Shown here: positions 27,452-36,663 of the stretch, piece after piece
Numbering within the stretch: position 1 is the first letter of the stretch
How the letters are laid out: every line of letters begins with the position of its first letter
NCBI RefSeq assembly: GCF_002871005.1
Contig: NZ_PHSN01000012.1
Location: 225,460-289,459, forward strand
Source: Acidimangrovimonas sediminis
GTDB taxonomy: Bacteria > Pseudomonadota > Alphaproteobacteria > Rhodobacterales > Rhodobacteraceae
Reading direction: 5' to 3'
DNA length: 64,000 bases
Position numbers and translations under genes: made by a program
Notes under the pieces: model-generated
Seen by the model: only the letters and a program-made list of their open reading frames with translations
Told to the model about the DNA's origin: nothing
Database searches by the model: none

Positions 27452-28558
27452 ATGACCAAGACGTCTTTCAATTCCGGCCGCGTGCTGTCTGCCGGCGTTC
27501 TTTCGGCGGTGCTGACCGTGGGCCTCGGCGCGGGGCTTTTCACCGCGGGTGCGGCCTCGGCCGAGATGGCCAAGGGCGATACCAGCGGCATGAAGATCGG
27601 CTTCTCCAGCTCCTATTCCGGGTCGTCGTTCCGTCAGGTGATGAACCGCAACTTCGAGGAGACGGCGAAGCAGGCGCAGAAGGACGGGCTGATCGGCGGA
27701 TACGGCCTTGTCAGCGCGAACAACAACGTGACCGAGCAAGCCGGCCAGATCCAGAACATGGTGCTGCAGGGCTACAAGGCGATCGTCATCCTTGCGGCGT
27801 CGGACACGGCGTTGAACGGCGCGGTGCGCGATGCGTGCAGCGCGGGCGTCAAGGTCGTGGTCTTCGCCGGTTCGGTGACCGAGAAATGCGCCTACACGGT
27901 GAATTACGACTGGGCCCAGATGGGGAAGGCCGAGGTCGACTATCTGAACGGCCGCCTGAAGGGCAAGGGCAACCTGCTGGAGATCCGCGGCATCGCCGGC
28001 GATTCGACCGACAAGGACATCTCGGACGGCATCCACGCCGCCGCCTCCAAGGAGCCGGGGCTGAAATTCGTGGGCACGGTCTACGGCCAGTGGACCCAGA
28101 CCGTGGCGCAGAAGGAGGTTTCGACCATCCTGCCGACGCTGCCGCAGGTCGATGGCGTGGTGACCCAGGGCGGCGACGGCTACGGCGCGGCGCAGGCCTT
28201 CTCGGCCGCCGGGCGCAAGCTGCCGATCATCATCATGGGCAACCGCTACGACGAACTTGCCTGGTGGCAGAAGCAGCACGCCAAGGACGGGTACGAGACG
28301 ATGTCGCTGGGTGCCACGCCCTCGGTGGTCGAGGCGGCGTTCTGGGTGGCGCAGCAGCTGCTGGCCGGGCGTGACGTGCCGAAGAAGATCGAGGTGCCGC
28401 TGCTCACCGTGCAGCAGAAGGACCTTGACGCCTGGGTCAAGGCCACGCCCAAGGGCGGGGTGGCGAACGCGCCCTTCACCCGGGATCTCACCTCGCAGAT
28501 CATCGACGCCAACGAGAAGGGGGCGGCGCTGCCCGCGATCCCGACGCCGAAGTCCTGA
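27452..28558 (+). CDS. Sugar/sugar-acid ABC transporter substrate-binding protein
   Basis: 368-residue periplasmic binding protein (Peripla_BP_4 type). Signal peptide about residues 1-37, cleaved after GAASA. The body has VVVFAGSVTEKCAYTVNYD and a ligand-hinge segment TQGGDGYGAAQAF. GGGAGGAAGG sets the ATG at 27452. First gene of an eight-gene operon that continues with importer subunits and the fructuronate/mannonate enzymes, so the ligand should be the pathway substrate, a C6 sugar acid such as L-gulonate, or a precursor of it. A weak hairpin (about 28567-28581) precedes the ATPase gene. Confidence 0.92.
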   Translation: MTKTSFNSGRVLSAGVLSAVLTVGLGAGLFTAGAASAEMAKGDTSGMKIGFSSSYSGSSFRQVMNRNFEETAKQAQKDGLIGGYGLVSANNNVTEQAGQIQNMVLQGYKAIVILAASDTALNGAVRDACSAGVKVVVFAGSVTEKCAYTVNYDWAQMGKAEVDYLNGRLKGKGNLLEIRGIAGDSTDKDISDGIHAAASKEPGLKFVGTVYGQWTQTVAQKEVSTILPTLPQVDGVVTQGGDGYGAAQAFSAAGRKLPIIIMGNRYDELAWWQKQHAKDGYETMSLGATPSVVEAAFWVAQQLLAGRDVPKKIEVPLLTVQQKDLDAWVKATPKGGVANAPFTRDLTSQIIDANEKGAALPAIPTPKS

Positions 28559-28608
28559 GCCGCGATCCTGACCCAGGGATTTCGGAGCATCTGAGAGGAG
28601 GCACGGCG

Positions 28609-30006
28609 ATGGACAAGGTCATCGCGTTGACAGCCGTCACCAAGGCGTTCGGGCCGGTGCGGGCACTCGGCGGGGTCGATTTCGCGATCGCCCCGGGCGA
28701 GGTGGTGGGTCTTGTCGGCCACAACGGGGCCGGCAAGTCGACCATGGTCAACATCATGATGGGCACCTTCCCCCCGACCGAGGGTCGGGTGGAGCGGGGC
28801 GCGGCGGGCGAGATCCGCTGCGTCTTCCAGGAGCTGTCGCTGTGCCTCAACCTCGACGCGGCCGAGAATACGCGTCTGATCCACCGCAGCCTGCGCGGGC
28901 TTGGCTGGCGCAGGCGGGCACGGGCGATGATCGCGGGCCGTCTGGACGCGATCTTCCCCGGCCACGGCATCCCGCCCGAGGCCAAGCTGAGCGACCTGCC
29001 CATCGGTCAGCGCCAGATGGTCGAGATCGCCCGCGCCTTCACCGCCGCCGAGGGCGAGGGGCCGCTTGCGATGGTGATCCTGGACGAGCCCACCTCGGCG
29101 CTTGGCGAGGAGGCGACGCAACAGTTCCTCGCCTATGTCCGCAAGGCGGCGGGGGAGGGGGTGGCGATCGTGCTGATCACCCACCGCCTGAACGAGATCT
29201 ACGCCGTCTCGCACCGCATCGTGGTGATGAAGGACGGCCGCAGCGTGGCCGAGGGCCCCTCGGCCGAGCTGCCCAAGGAACGGCTGGTCGAGCTGATGGG
29301 CGGTCATGCGGTGCCGGTCGAGGGCGAGGACATCCCCGCGGTCGCCACGCGCAAGACCGATCCGAACGCCCCGGTGATGGTGACGCTTCCCGGCGCGGTG
29401 CCGGTTGAGGCACGCAAGGGCGACATCATCGGGTTTACCGGGCTCGACGGTCATGGCCAGCGCGAGGCGCTGGTGGCGATCCAGACCGAAGGGCGGGGGG
29501 CGAAGGCCGCCACCGCCTTTGTCGCGGGCGACCGGCAGGCCGACGGCGTGCTGCCGGTCTGGTCGATCGCGCAGAACCTGACGATCTCCTGCCTCGCCAC
29601 GATCCGCCGGGGCGCGTTCCTGTCGCCCGCGGCGGAGCGCGCCTTTGCCGAGGAATGGCGCGAGCGCATCGGCATCCGGATGCGCGACATCGACCAGCCG
29701 CTGACCGAACTGTCGGGCGGCAACCAGCAGAAGGTGCTGTTCGCCCGCGCGCTGGCCGCCCCCGCTCCGATCGTCCTGCTGGACGACCCGATGCGTGGCG
29801 TCGACGTCGGCACCAAGGCCGAGGTCTACCAGACGATCCGCAACGAGGCCGACGCGGGCCGCACCTTCGTCTGGTTCTCGACCGAGCTTGAAGAGCTTGA
29901 GAACTGTGACCGGGTCTACGTGTTCCGCGAAGGCGCGCCGGTCGCCTGCATCCCGCGCGAGGCGCTGTCGCAGGACGCGATCATCGCGGCCTCGTTCCAG
30001 TCCTGA
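28609..30006 (+). CDS. Sugar-type ABC transporter ATP-binding protein (two domains)
   Basis: 465-residue double ABC ATPase, somewhat shorter than the usual 500. Domain 1 has Walker A GHNGAGKST (about 38-46), a non-canonical signature (LPIGQRQM) and Walker B MVILDEPTSAL. Domain 2 begins with the degenerate GLDGHGQRE loop (about 280-288) and retains LSGGNQQKVLFARAL and VLLDDPMRGVDVG. GAGAGGAGG precedes the ATG. The shortening is in the first domain after Walker A and in the linker. Third-party role: powers the two following permeases. Confidence 0.93.
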   Translation: MDKVIALTAVTKAFGPVRALGGVDFAIAPGEVVGLVGHNGAGKSTMVNIMMGTFPPTEGRVERGAAGEIRCVFQELSLCLNLDAAENTRLIHRSLRGLGWRRRARAMIAGRLDAIFPGHGIPPEAKLSDLPIGQRQMVEIARAFTAAEGEGPLAMVILDEPTSALGEEATQQFLAYVRKAAGEGVAIVLITHRLNEIYAVSHRIVVMKDGRSVAEGPSAELPKERLVELMGGHAVPVEGEDIPAVATRKTDPNAPVMVTLPGAVPVEARKGDIIGFTGLDGHGQREALVAIQTEGRGAKAATAFVAGDRQADGVLPVWSIAQNLTISCLATIRRGAFLSPAAERAFAEEWRERIGIRMRDIDQPLTELSGGNQQKVLFARALAAPAPIVLLDDPMRGVDVGTKAEVYQTIRNEADAGRTFVWFSTELEELENCDRVYVFREGAPVACIPREALSQDAIIAASFQS

Positions 30007-30027
30007 GCCAGTCTTGAGGAGGCCGCA

Positions 30028-30999
30028 ATGACCGCCGTGACAGACGTTCCGACCGCCGCCACGCCCGCCCGCAAGCCTGCGCTGGCCCGGCTGGCCCCGA
30101 TCCTGCTGCCGATCGCGATCCTCGTGGTGATCCTCGGGATCGTGTTCTGGATGCGCCCGATCGCGATGAGCTACTTCGGCCTGACGCTGATGCTCAAGCT
30201 CTCGGTGCCGCTGATCTTTGCCGCGCTCAGCCAGATGCTGATCATCTCGCAGGGCGACCTCGACCTGTCGACCGGGGCTTATGTCGGCTTCGTCACCTGC
30301 GTCTCGGCGGTCTATCTGGGCAGCGACCCGGCGCTTGGCTGGGCGATCATCGCGGGTTCGGTGGTGCTGCAGGGCCTCGTGGGGCTGTTCACCTGGCTGC
30401 GCCGTCTGCCATCGATCGTGGTGACGCTGGGGATGTCCTTCGTGTGGCTGGGCCTTGCGCTCTTCGTGCTGCCGACGCCGGGGGGGCAGGCGCCGAACTG
30501 GCTGACCGCGATCCCGCAGTGGCGGCCGCCCTACGTGCCGCTGCCGATCGTCGTGGCCATCCTCGCCATCCTCGTGTTCGAGGTGACGCTGATGCGCTCG
30601 GCCGCGGGCGCGGTGCTCAGGGGCGCGGGCGGGAACCCGGCGGCGGTGACGCGCGCCGGCTGGTCGGTCGCAGGGCTACGCACGGCCGCCTATGTCCTGG
30701 CCGCGATCTGCGCGGTGTTCTCGGGGCTGGCGCTGTCGGCGCTGACCACCTCGGGCGCGCCCAACATCGCGCCGGCCTATACCCTGCTGTCGATCGCCAG
30801 CGTGATCCTGGGCGGCGGGGCATTCATCGGCGGTATCGTCTCGCCCTTCGGCACGGTGATCGGCGCGGTGACACTGACGCTCGTGTCGTCGGTGCTGACC
30901 TTCGTCAACGTGCCCTCGGTCTGGCAGATCGGGGCGCAGGGGGCGCTTCTGGTCGTCGTGCTGCTGGCGCGGGGCCTCGTATCGGGAGATCGGACATGA
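30028..30999 (+). CDS. Sugar-type ABC transporter permease 1
   Basis: 323-residue RbsC-family permease with about nine to ten helices. Signature stretches: MLIISQGDLDLSTGAYVGFV (about 71-90), VVTLGMSFVWLG and SIASVILGGGAFIGGIVSPFG (about 250-270). GAGGAGG lies before the ATG. Its stop overlaps the start of permease 2 (ATGA). The two permeases differ clearly, so the channel is a heterodimer. Confidence 0.93.
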   Translation: MTAVTDVPTAATPARKPALARLAPILLPIAILVVILGIVFWMRPIAMSYFGLTLMLKLSVPLIFAALSQMLIISQGDLDLSTGAYVGFVTCVSAVYLGSDPALGWAIIAGSVVLQGLVGLFTWLRRLPSIVVTLGMSFVWLGLALFVLPTPGGQAPNWLTAIPQWRPPYVPLPIVVAILAILVFEVTLMRSAAGAVLRGAGGNPAAVTRAGWSVAGLRTAAYVLAAICAVFSGLALSALTTSGAPNIAPAYTLLSIASVILGGGAFIGGIVSPFGTVIGAVTLTLVSSVLTFVNVPSVWQIGAQGALLVVVLLARGLVSGDRT

Positions 31000-31952
31000 G
31001 TGTTGCACCCGCGCGCGCCGCGCGCCGGCTGAGCCTGCCTCCCTCGGCCTATGGCTTCATCGCCGCCGCCCTGCTGTGGGGCGGAACCATGCTCCTGTCC
31101 GACGGACGGGGCGGGATCGAGATGCTGAGCGTCGCGCTCTCGTTCTCGATCTTCTCGGTCGCGGTCGGGACGGGGCAGATGTTCGTCATCGCCTCGGGGC
31201 CCGGCAACATCGACCTGTCGTGCCCGGCGGTGATCACGCTCTGCGCCTATGTCTCGATGAACCTGATGGGGGGCGCCGACGGCATGCTGCCCGTGGGCCT
31301 GATCGCGGCGCTGGTGCTGGGCGGGGTGATCGGCCTGGTGAACTACGGCCTTGTCCGGGCGCTGAAGATCCCGCCGATCATCGCCACGCTCGCGGCCTCC
31401 TTCGTCGTCACCTCGCTGGCGATGTGGTACGGCGGCGAGAGCACGGTGCGGCCGCCGCAGGCGCTGTCGGATTTCATGATCTGGCGGGTTGGCGGGGTGC
31501 AGGTCGCCCTCATCCTCGCGCTGATCGGGTCAGGCGTGGTCCACCTCGTCCTGCACCGTACGGTCTATGGCCGCAGCCTGCTGGCGCTGGGGCAGAACGC
31601 CCGCGCGGCGCAGCTGGCGGGGATCCGCGTTGGTTTCGTTCGCATGACGGCCTATGCCGTGTCGGGCATGATGGCGGGGCTCTGCGGCTTTCTGCTCGCG
31701 GGGTTCACCGGCGGGGCCGCGCTAAACATGGGCGAGGCCTACCTGATGGAATCCGTGGCCGTGGCCGTGCTTGGCGGCACCTCGGTCGCGGGCGGCCGGG
31801 CCAGCGCCTTCGGCATCTGGGGTGCCGCGCTGTTCCTCAGCCTGCTGGTCACGCTTCTCAACTCCACCGGGCTGGGCGCGGGGGCGCGGTACCTCTTCAC
31901 CGGCCTGACCATCCTTGTCGTCATCTTCTTTGCCACGGAGCGCCGCAAATGA
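30996..31952 (+). CDS. Sugar-type ABC transporter permease 2
   Basis: 318-residue RbsC-family permease. Landmarks: MFVIASGPGNIDLSCPAVITL (about 62-82), IIATLAASFVVTSLAMW (about 130-146) and the conserved VLGGTSVAGGRASAFGIWGAA near the C-terminus. Starts on the stop of permease 1 and ends on the start of the dehydrogenase gene, each with a four-base overlap. Confidence 0.93.
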   Translation: MSVAPARAARRLSLPPSAYGFIAAALLWGGTMLLSDGRGGIEMLSVALSFSIFSVAVGTGQMFVIASGPGNIDLSCPAVITLCAYVSMNLMGGADGMLPVGLIAALVLGGVIGLVNYGLVRALKIPPIIATLAASFVVTSLAMWYGGESTVRPPQALSDFMIWRVGGVQVALILALIGSGVVHLVLHRTVYGRSLLALGQNARAAQLAGIRVGFVRMTAYAVSGMMAGLCGFLLAGFTGGAALNMGEAYLMESVAVAVLGGTSVAGGRASAFGIWGAALFLSLLVTLLNSTGLGAGARYLFTGLTILVVIFFATERRK

Positions 31953-33022
31953 CCGCCCACACCGCCACCGTGCTGCGCCTTCACGGCGCCCATGACCTGC
32001 GGGTCGAGATCGCCGAGGCCCCGGCCCCCGGCCCGGGCGAGGTGCGCCTGCGCATGGCCCGCGGCGGGATCTGCGGGTCGGATCTGCATTACTACGCCCA
32101 CGGCGGCGTCGGCGCGATCCGCGTGCGCGAGCCGATCATCCTGGGCCACGAGGCGGCGGGATATGTCCTTGACGTCGGGCCCGGGGTCGAGGGGCTGACC
32201 CCCGGCACGCTGGTCTCGGTGAACCCGAGCCAGCCTTGCGGTACCTGCGCGCAATGCGCGGCGGGGCGGCCGCGCCACTGCACCGACATGCGCTTCATGG
32301 GCAGCGCGATGTTCCTGCCGCATGCGCAGGGCCTCTACCGCTCCGAGATCACGCTGGGCGCGGCCCAGTGCCACCCGCTGCCCGAGGGCACCGACCCGGG
32401 GGCGGCGGCCTGTGCCGAGCCGCTGGCCGTCTGCCTGCACGCCGTGGCCCGCGCGGGCGGGGACCTGAGCGGGCAGAGCGTGCTGGTGACCGGCGCGGGG
32501 CCAATCGGCTGCCTGACCGTTGCCGCGGCGCGGGCCGCGGGCGCCGCGCGGATCGTCGCGACCGACCTCAACGACGCGCCCCTGAGGATCGCCGAGGCGA
32601 TGGGCGCCGCATGTGGCCTGAACCTGTCCGCCAGCCCAGATGCGCTGACTGCGGACGTCGCCGAAAACGGTCATTTCGACACGGTGTTCGAATGCTCCGC
32701 CGCGGCCCCCGCCATCGCCGGCGCGGTCGAGGCGCTGCGCCCCTGCGGCACGCTGGTACAGGTGGGCGTGGCCGGCAGCGCCGAACTGCCCCTCGGCCGC
32801 ATCGTCGCGCGTGAGATCGCGTTCCTGGGCACCCACCGCTTCGACGTGGAATTCGCCGAGGCTGTGGCGGCGATCGGCAGCGGCCGGATCGACGTGGCGC
32901 CGATCATCACCGCAACCTTTCCGGCGGCGGACGGCGCTGCCGCGCTCGATACCGCGCTGGACCGCAGCCGCAGCTGCAAGGTGCTGATCGCGCTGAACCC
33001 GGCAGAGGAGATCCCGGCATGA
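31949..33022 (+). CDS. Zinc-dependent L-idonate/L-gulonate 5-dehydrogenase-like enzyme
   Basis: 357-residue medium-chain zinc alcohol dehydrogenase closest in pattern to IdnD/RspB. Catalytic zinc site GGICGSDLHYYAHG (about 39-52) and GHEAAG (about 66-71); structural zinc cysteines in CGTCAQCAAGRPRHC (about 96-110); Rossmann loop VTGAGPIGCL (about 178-187). E. coli IdnD oxidises L-idonate to 5-ketogluconate, while close homologues oxidise L-gulonate to D-fructuronate. Here UxuB and UxuA follow directly, and these need D-fructuronate, so L-gulonate 5-dehydrogenase is the more consistent role. Overlaps both neighbours by four bases. Confidence 0.87.
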   Translation: MTAHTATVLRLHGAHDLRVEIAEAPAPGPGEVRLRMARGGICGSDLHYYAHGGVGAIRVREPIILGHEAAGYVLDVGPGVEGLTPGTLVSVNPSQPCGTCAQCAAGRPRHCTDMRFMGSAMFLPHAQGLYRSEITLGAAQCHPLPEGTDPGAAACAEPLAVCLHAVARAGGDLSGQSVLVTGAGPIGCLTVAAARAAGAARIVATDLNDAPLRIAEAMGAACGLNLSASPDALTADVAENGHFDTVFECSAAAPAIAGAVEALRPCGTLVQVGVAGSAELPLGRIVAREIAFLGTHRFDVEFAEAVAAIGSGRIDVAPIITATFPAADGAAALDTALDRSRSCKVLIALNPAEEIPA

Positions 33023-34266
33023 GACAGACCTGGCGTTGGTTCGGCCCGGCGGATCGCATCGGCGTGGCCCAGATGCTGCAGGCCGGGGTCGAGGGCGTGG
33101 TGACCGCGCTGCACCACGTGCCCACCGGCGCGGTCTGGACCCGCGAAGAGATCGCCCGGCGCCAGCATGAGGTCGCCACGCTGCCCGACGGCACGCCCTC
33201 GGGCCTGGCGTGGGAAGTGGTCGAAAGCCTGCCTGTCTCGGAGGAGATCAAGCAGCAGACCGGCGCCTGGCGGACCCACCTGGAGACCTGGAAGCAGTCG
33301 ATGCGCCACCTCTCCGAGGCGGGGATCAAGGTGATCTGCTACAATTTCATGCCGGTGCTGGACTGGACCCGGACCGATCTTGCCTGGCCCCGCCCCAGCG
33401 GCGCGCGCTGCATGCGCTTCGACCTGACCGACTTCGCGGCCTTCGACCTGCACATCCTTGGACGCAAGGGCGCAGCCGAGGATTTCCCGCCCGACGTGAT
33501 CGAGGCCGCGGCACGGCGCTTTGCCGACATGCCCGAGGCCCGGCGCGCGGAGCTGGCGAAGAACGTGGTCTTCGGCCTGCCCGGCGCGGCCGAGAGCTTC
33601 GGCCTCGACGAGGTGCGCGCGCACCTGGCGCAATACGACGGGATCGACGCGGCCCGTTTGCGCACCCATCTTGTGGATTTCCTCGCCGAGGTCACGCCGC
33701 TGGCCGAGGAACTGGGGATGCGCCTGTGCTGCCATCCCGATGATCCGCCCTTCCCGCTGCTGGGCCTGCCGCGGGTGATGTCGACGCCCGCGGATTATGC
33801 CTCGGTGATGCAGGCGGTGGACCTGACGGCCAACGGGATCACGCTTTGCACCGGGTCGCTGGGCGCGCGCGCCAGCAACGATTGCGTGCAGATGATGCGC
33901 GATCTCGGCGACCGGGTGCATTTCCTCCACCTGCGCAACGTCACGATCGAGGGGGAGGCGCCGCTGCGCAACTCCTTCTACGAGGACGAACACCTTTCGG
34001 GCGGGCTCGACATGGCCGCCATGGTCTCTGCCATCGTGGACGAGGAGGCCCGGCGCCGTGCCGCCGGACGCGCCGATCATTCGATCCCGATGCGCCCCGA
34101 CCATGGTCAGGACATCCTGGACGATCTCGGGCGCGGCGCGCAGCCGGGCTATCCGCTGATCGGGCGGATGAAGGGGTTGGCCGAACTGCGCGGCCTTTTC
34201 CGTGCCTTCGAACATGCCCGGCAGGTTGCGCGGCCCGGGGCGGCGGCGGTGGATCCCGCGGCATGA
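33019..34266 (+). CDS. uxuA: D-mannonate dehydratase
   Basis: 415-residue UxuA, slightly longer than E. coli's 394. It removes water from D-mannonate to give 2-keto-3-deoxygluconate. Family signs: MRQTWRWFGPADRI at the N-terminus, KVICYNFMPVLDWTRTDL (about 110-127), the metal-site CCHPDDPPFPLLGLPR (about 237-252) and CTGSLGAR (about 277-284). TIM barrel, uses Mn or Fe. ATG on the stop of the dehydrogenase gene; stop on the start of uxuB. Confidence 0.97.
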   Translation: MRQTWRWFGPADRIGVAQMLQAGVEGVVTALHHVPTGAVWTREEIARRQHEVATLPDGTPSGLAWEVVESLPVSEEIKQQTGAWRTHLETWKQSMRHLSEAGIKVICYNFMPVLDWTRTDLAWPRPSGARCMRFDLTDFAAFDLHILGRKGAAEDFPPDVIEAAARRFADMPEARRAELAKNVVFGLPGAAESFGLDEVRAHLAQYDGIDAARLRTHLVDFLAEVTPLAEELGMRLCCHPDDPPFPLLGLPRVMSTPADYASVMQAVDLTANGITLCTGSLGARASNDCVQMMRDLGDRVHFLHLRNVTIEGEAPLRNSFYEDEHLSGGLDMAAMVSAIVDEEARRRAAGRADHSIPMRPDHGQDILDDLGRGAQPGYPLIGRMKGLAELRGLFRAFEHARQVARPGAAAVDPAA

Positions 34267-35732
34267 GGCTTTCGTCGGCAACCGACCTGCCCGCGGAACT
34301 GCGCCCGGGCTACGACCCGCAGGCCCATGGCACCGGCATCGTGCACCTGGGTCTCGGGGCTTTCGCGCGGGCCCATCTCGCGGCGGCGACCGACGCCGCT
34401 CTGGCGCAGGCGGGGGGCGACTGGCGCATCCTGGGGGTGTCTCTCCGTTCTTCCGCCCCGGCGGAGGAGCTGACCCCGCAGGACGGGCTTTACACCCTGA
34501 TCGAGCGTGACGGCACCGGGGCGAAGGCGCGGGTGATCGGGGCGCTGTCGGGGGCGATATGCTCGGCCGGCGATCCGGGTCCGGCACTGGCGGCGATGGC
34601 CGACGCCGGCTGCCGCATCGTCACCCTTACCGTCACGGAAAAGGCCTATGGCCTGAACCGCGCGACCCGGGGCTGCGACCCGGATCACCCGGCGGTGGCG
34701 GCCGACCTTGCGGCGCCGGACCGGCCGCAGGGCGTGCTGGGCCTGATCGTGCGGGCGCTGGAGATGCGGCGCGCCGGGGGGCTTGCTCCCTTCACCGTGC
34801 TGTGCTGCGACAACCTGCCCGAGAACGGCCCCCTCCTGCGCGGGGCGGTGATCGACTTTGCCCGCCGCATCTACCCGGGGCTGGCGGATTGGATCGCGGC
34901 GGAGACCAGCTTTCCCGCCACCATGGTCGACCGCATCACCCCCGCCCCCACCGACGCGACCCGGGCCGAGGCCGCGCGACTGACCGGGGCCGAGGATCTG
35001 GCCGCGGTCGAGACGGAGCCCTTCCTGCAATGGGTGATCGAGGATAGTTTCCCCCTCGGCCGGCCGGCATGGGAGGCGGGCGGCGCCCTCTTCGTGCCCG
35101 AGGTGACGCCCTACGAGGAAATGAAGCTGCGGATGCTGAACGGCAGCCATTCGCTGCTGGCCTATGCCGGGTTCCACGCGGGCCACCGCTACGTCCGCGA
35201 CGTGATGGCGGATCCGGCGCTGGCCGCGCTGGTCCGCCGCCACCTCTCCGCCGCCGCCGCGACGCTGGCGGAGCTGCCCGGTATCGACCTTGGCGCCTAT
35301 TCCGATGCGCTGGCTGCGCGGTTCGGGAACCCGGCGATCGCGCACGAGACCTTCCAGATCGCGATGGACGGGTCCGAGAAGATGCCGCAGCGGATCTTTG
35401 CCGCGCTGCCCGAGGCGCGCAGCAGGGGTGTCGCGACGCGCAGCTTTGCCTTTGCCACGGCGGCCTGGCTGCGCCATGCGAGCGGCGCGACCCACGACTG
35501 CCCGCCCTACGAGCTTCGCGATCCCCGGGCGGCCGAGCTCACCGCCGCGTTCCGGGGGCGCGATGCGGCCGAGATCGTCGCCGCGGTCGCGTCGATGGGC
35601 ATTGCCCCGCCCGGCGTCTTCGCCGATGAAGGCTTTCGTGAGGAGACGCAGGCCCTGCTGGCCGACATGCTGGCCCGGTCGATGACGGATGTGATCGCCG
35701 ACGAGGCCCGGGTGGCGGCGGCTTGCGCCTAG
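34263..35732 (+). CDS. uxuB: D-mannonate oxidoreductase / fructuronate reductase
   Basis: 489-residue long-chain mannitol-dehydrogenase-type enzyme. N-terminal NAD loop IVHLGLGAFARAH (about 25-37), central VLCCDNLPENG (about 180-190), and the catalytic region KLRMLNGSHSLLAY (about 289-302). In this operon it would reduce D-fructuronate to D-mannonate, the substrate of UxuA. The family also includes mannitol and arabinitol dehydrogenases, but the neighbours make UxuB the best name. Four-base overlap with uxuA; kdgK follows after 16 bp. Confidence 0.92.
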   Translation: MRLSSATDLPAELRPGYDPQAHGTGIVHLGLGAFARAHLAAATDAALAQAGGDWRILGVSLRSSAPAEELTPQDGLYTLIERDGTGAKARVIGALSGAICSAGDPGPALAAMADAGCRIVTLTVTEKAYGLNRATRGCDPDHPAVAADLAAPDRPQGVLGLIVRALEMRRAGGLAPFTVLCCDNLPENGPLLRGAVIDFARRIYPGLADWIAAETSFPATMVDRITPAPTDATRAEAARLTGAEDLAAVETEPFLQWVIEDSFPLGRPAWEAGGALFVPEVTPYEEMKLRMLNGSHSLLAYAGFHAGHRYVRDVMADPALAALVRRHLSAAAATLAELPGIDLGAYSDALAARFGNPAIAHETFQIAMDGSEKMPQRIFAALPEARSRGVATRSFAFATAAWLRHASGATHDCPPYELRDPRAAELTAAFRGRDAAEIVAAVASMGIAPPGVFADEGFREETQALLADMLARSMTDVIADEARVAAACA

Positions 35733-35748
35733 GCAAGGGGGACATGCC

Positions 35749-36651
35749 GTGAAGACATTCGTCGCGCTCGGGGAATGCATGGTCGAGCTTGCTGCGGCCG
35801 AGGGCGGGCTGTGGCAGATGGGCATCGCGGGCGACACGCTCAACACGGCGTGGTACGCCCGGGCGCTTCTGCCCGAGGGCTGGGGAGTGGCCTACGCCAC
35901 AGTGATCGGCCGCGACGCGTTTTCCGAAAGGGTGCCGCCGTTCCTTGCCGGCGCCGGGATCGCGACCGACCGGGTGGCCCGGCATGGCAGCCGCGCCATC
36001 GGCCTTTACGCGATCAGCGTGACCGGAGGCGAGCGGAGCTTTTCCTACTGGCGCGACAGCTCGGCCGCGCGGACGCTGGCCGACGACCCGGCGCGGCTGG
36101 CCCGGCTGATCGACGGGGCGGATCTGCTGCACGTCTCGGGGATCACCCTCGCGATCCTGCCAGCCGAGGGGCGCCGGACCCTGTTCGCGGCGATTTCCAC
36201 GGCCCGGGAGGCGGGGACGCGGGTGTCCTTCGATCCCAATATCCGCCCGAAGCTCTGGGAAAGCGCCGGGGCCGCGCGCGCGGCGATCGCCGAGATGGCG
36301 GGCCTTGCCGACATCGCCCTGCCCAGCTTCGACGACGAGGCCGCGCTGTTCGGCGACGCGGACACGGCGGCGACCCTGGCGCGCTATGCCGAAGCTGGGG
36401 CGGAGACGGTGGTGGTGAAGGATGGCGGCGCCGCGATCGAGGCGCTGCACGCGGGCGAGAGGCTGCGCCTCGACGGGCTGGCCCGCGCCGTCCCGGTCGA
36501 CACCACCGGCGCGGGCGACAGCTTCAACGGCGCGCTCCTGGCAGAGGTGGTGGCGGGGCGGGCGATCGGCCCGGCGGTGCGTCGCGCGCACGAGGTGGCA
36601 TCGCGGGTGGTCGGCCACCGCGGGGCGCTGATGCCCTTCGGCACGTTCTGA
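35749..36651 (+). CDS. kdgK: 2-keto-3-deoxygluconate kinase
   Basis: 300-residue PfkB/ribokinase-fold sugar kinase that makes KDPG from 2-keto-3-deoxygluconate. Opens with ALGECMVELA, has the FDPNIRPKLW motif (about 161-170) and the PfkB signature DTTGAGDSFNGALL with the catalytic aspartate (about 252). The start is a GTG at 35749 with AAGGGGG eight bases upstream; a two-codon ATG CCG TGA mini-frame lies between and its stop overlaps this GTG. Last gene of the sugar-acid operon. KDPG aldolase is not in the window. Confidence 0.92.
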   Translation: MKTFVALGECMVELAAAEGGLWQMGIAGDTLNTAWYARALLPEGWGVAYATVIGRDAFSERVPPFLAGAGIATDRVARHGSRAIGLYAISVTGGERSFSYWRDSSAARTLADDPARLARLIDGADLLHVSGITLAILPAEGRRTLFAAISTAREAGTRVSFDPNIRPKLWESAGAARAAIAEMAGLADIALPSFDDEAALFGDADTAATLARYAEAGAETVVVKDGGAAIEALHAGERLRLDGLARAVPVDTTGAGDSFNGALLAEVVAGRAIGPAVRRAHEVASRVVGHRGALMPFGTF

Positions 36652-36663
36652 GGGCGCGGGCCC

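Noticed and set aside
29401..29470. Missing Walker A in the second domain of the sugar-type ATPase as evidence of a broken gene
   Set aside because: A degenerate second Walker A is normal for RbsA/MglA-type ATPases; signature and Walker B are intact.
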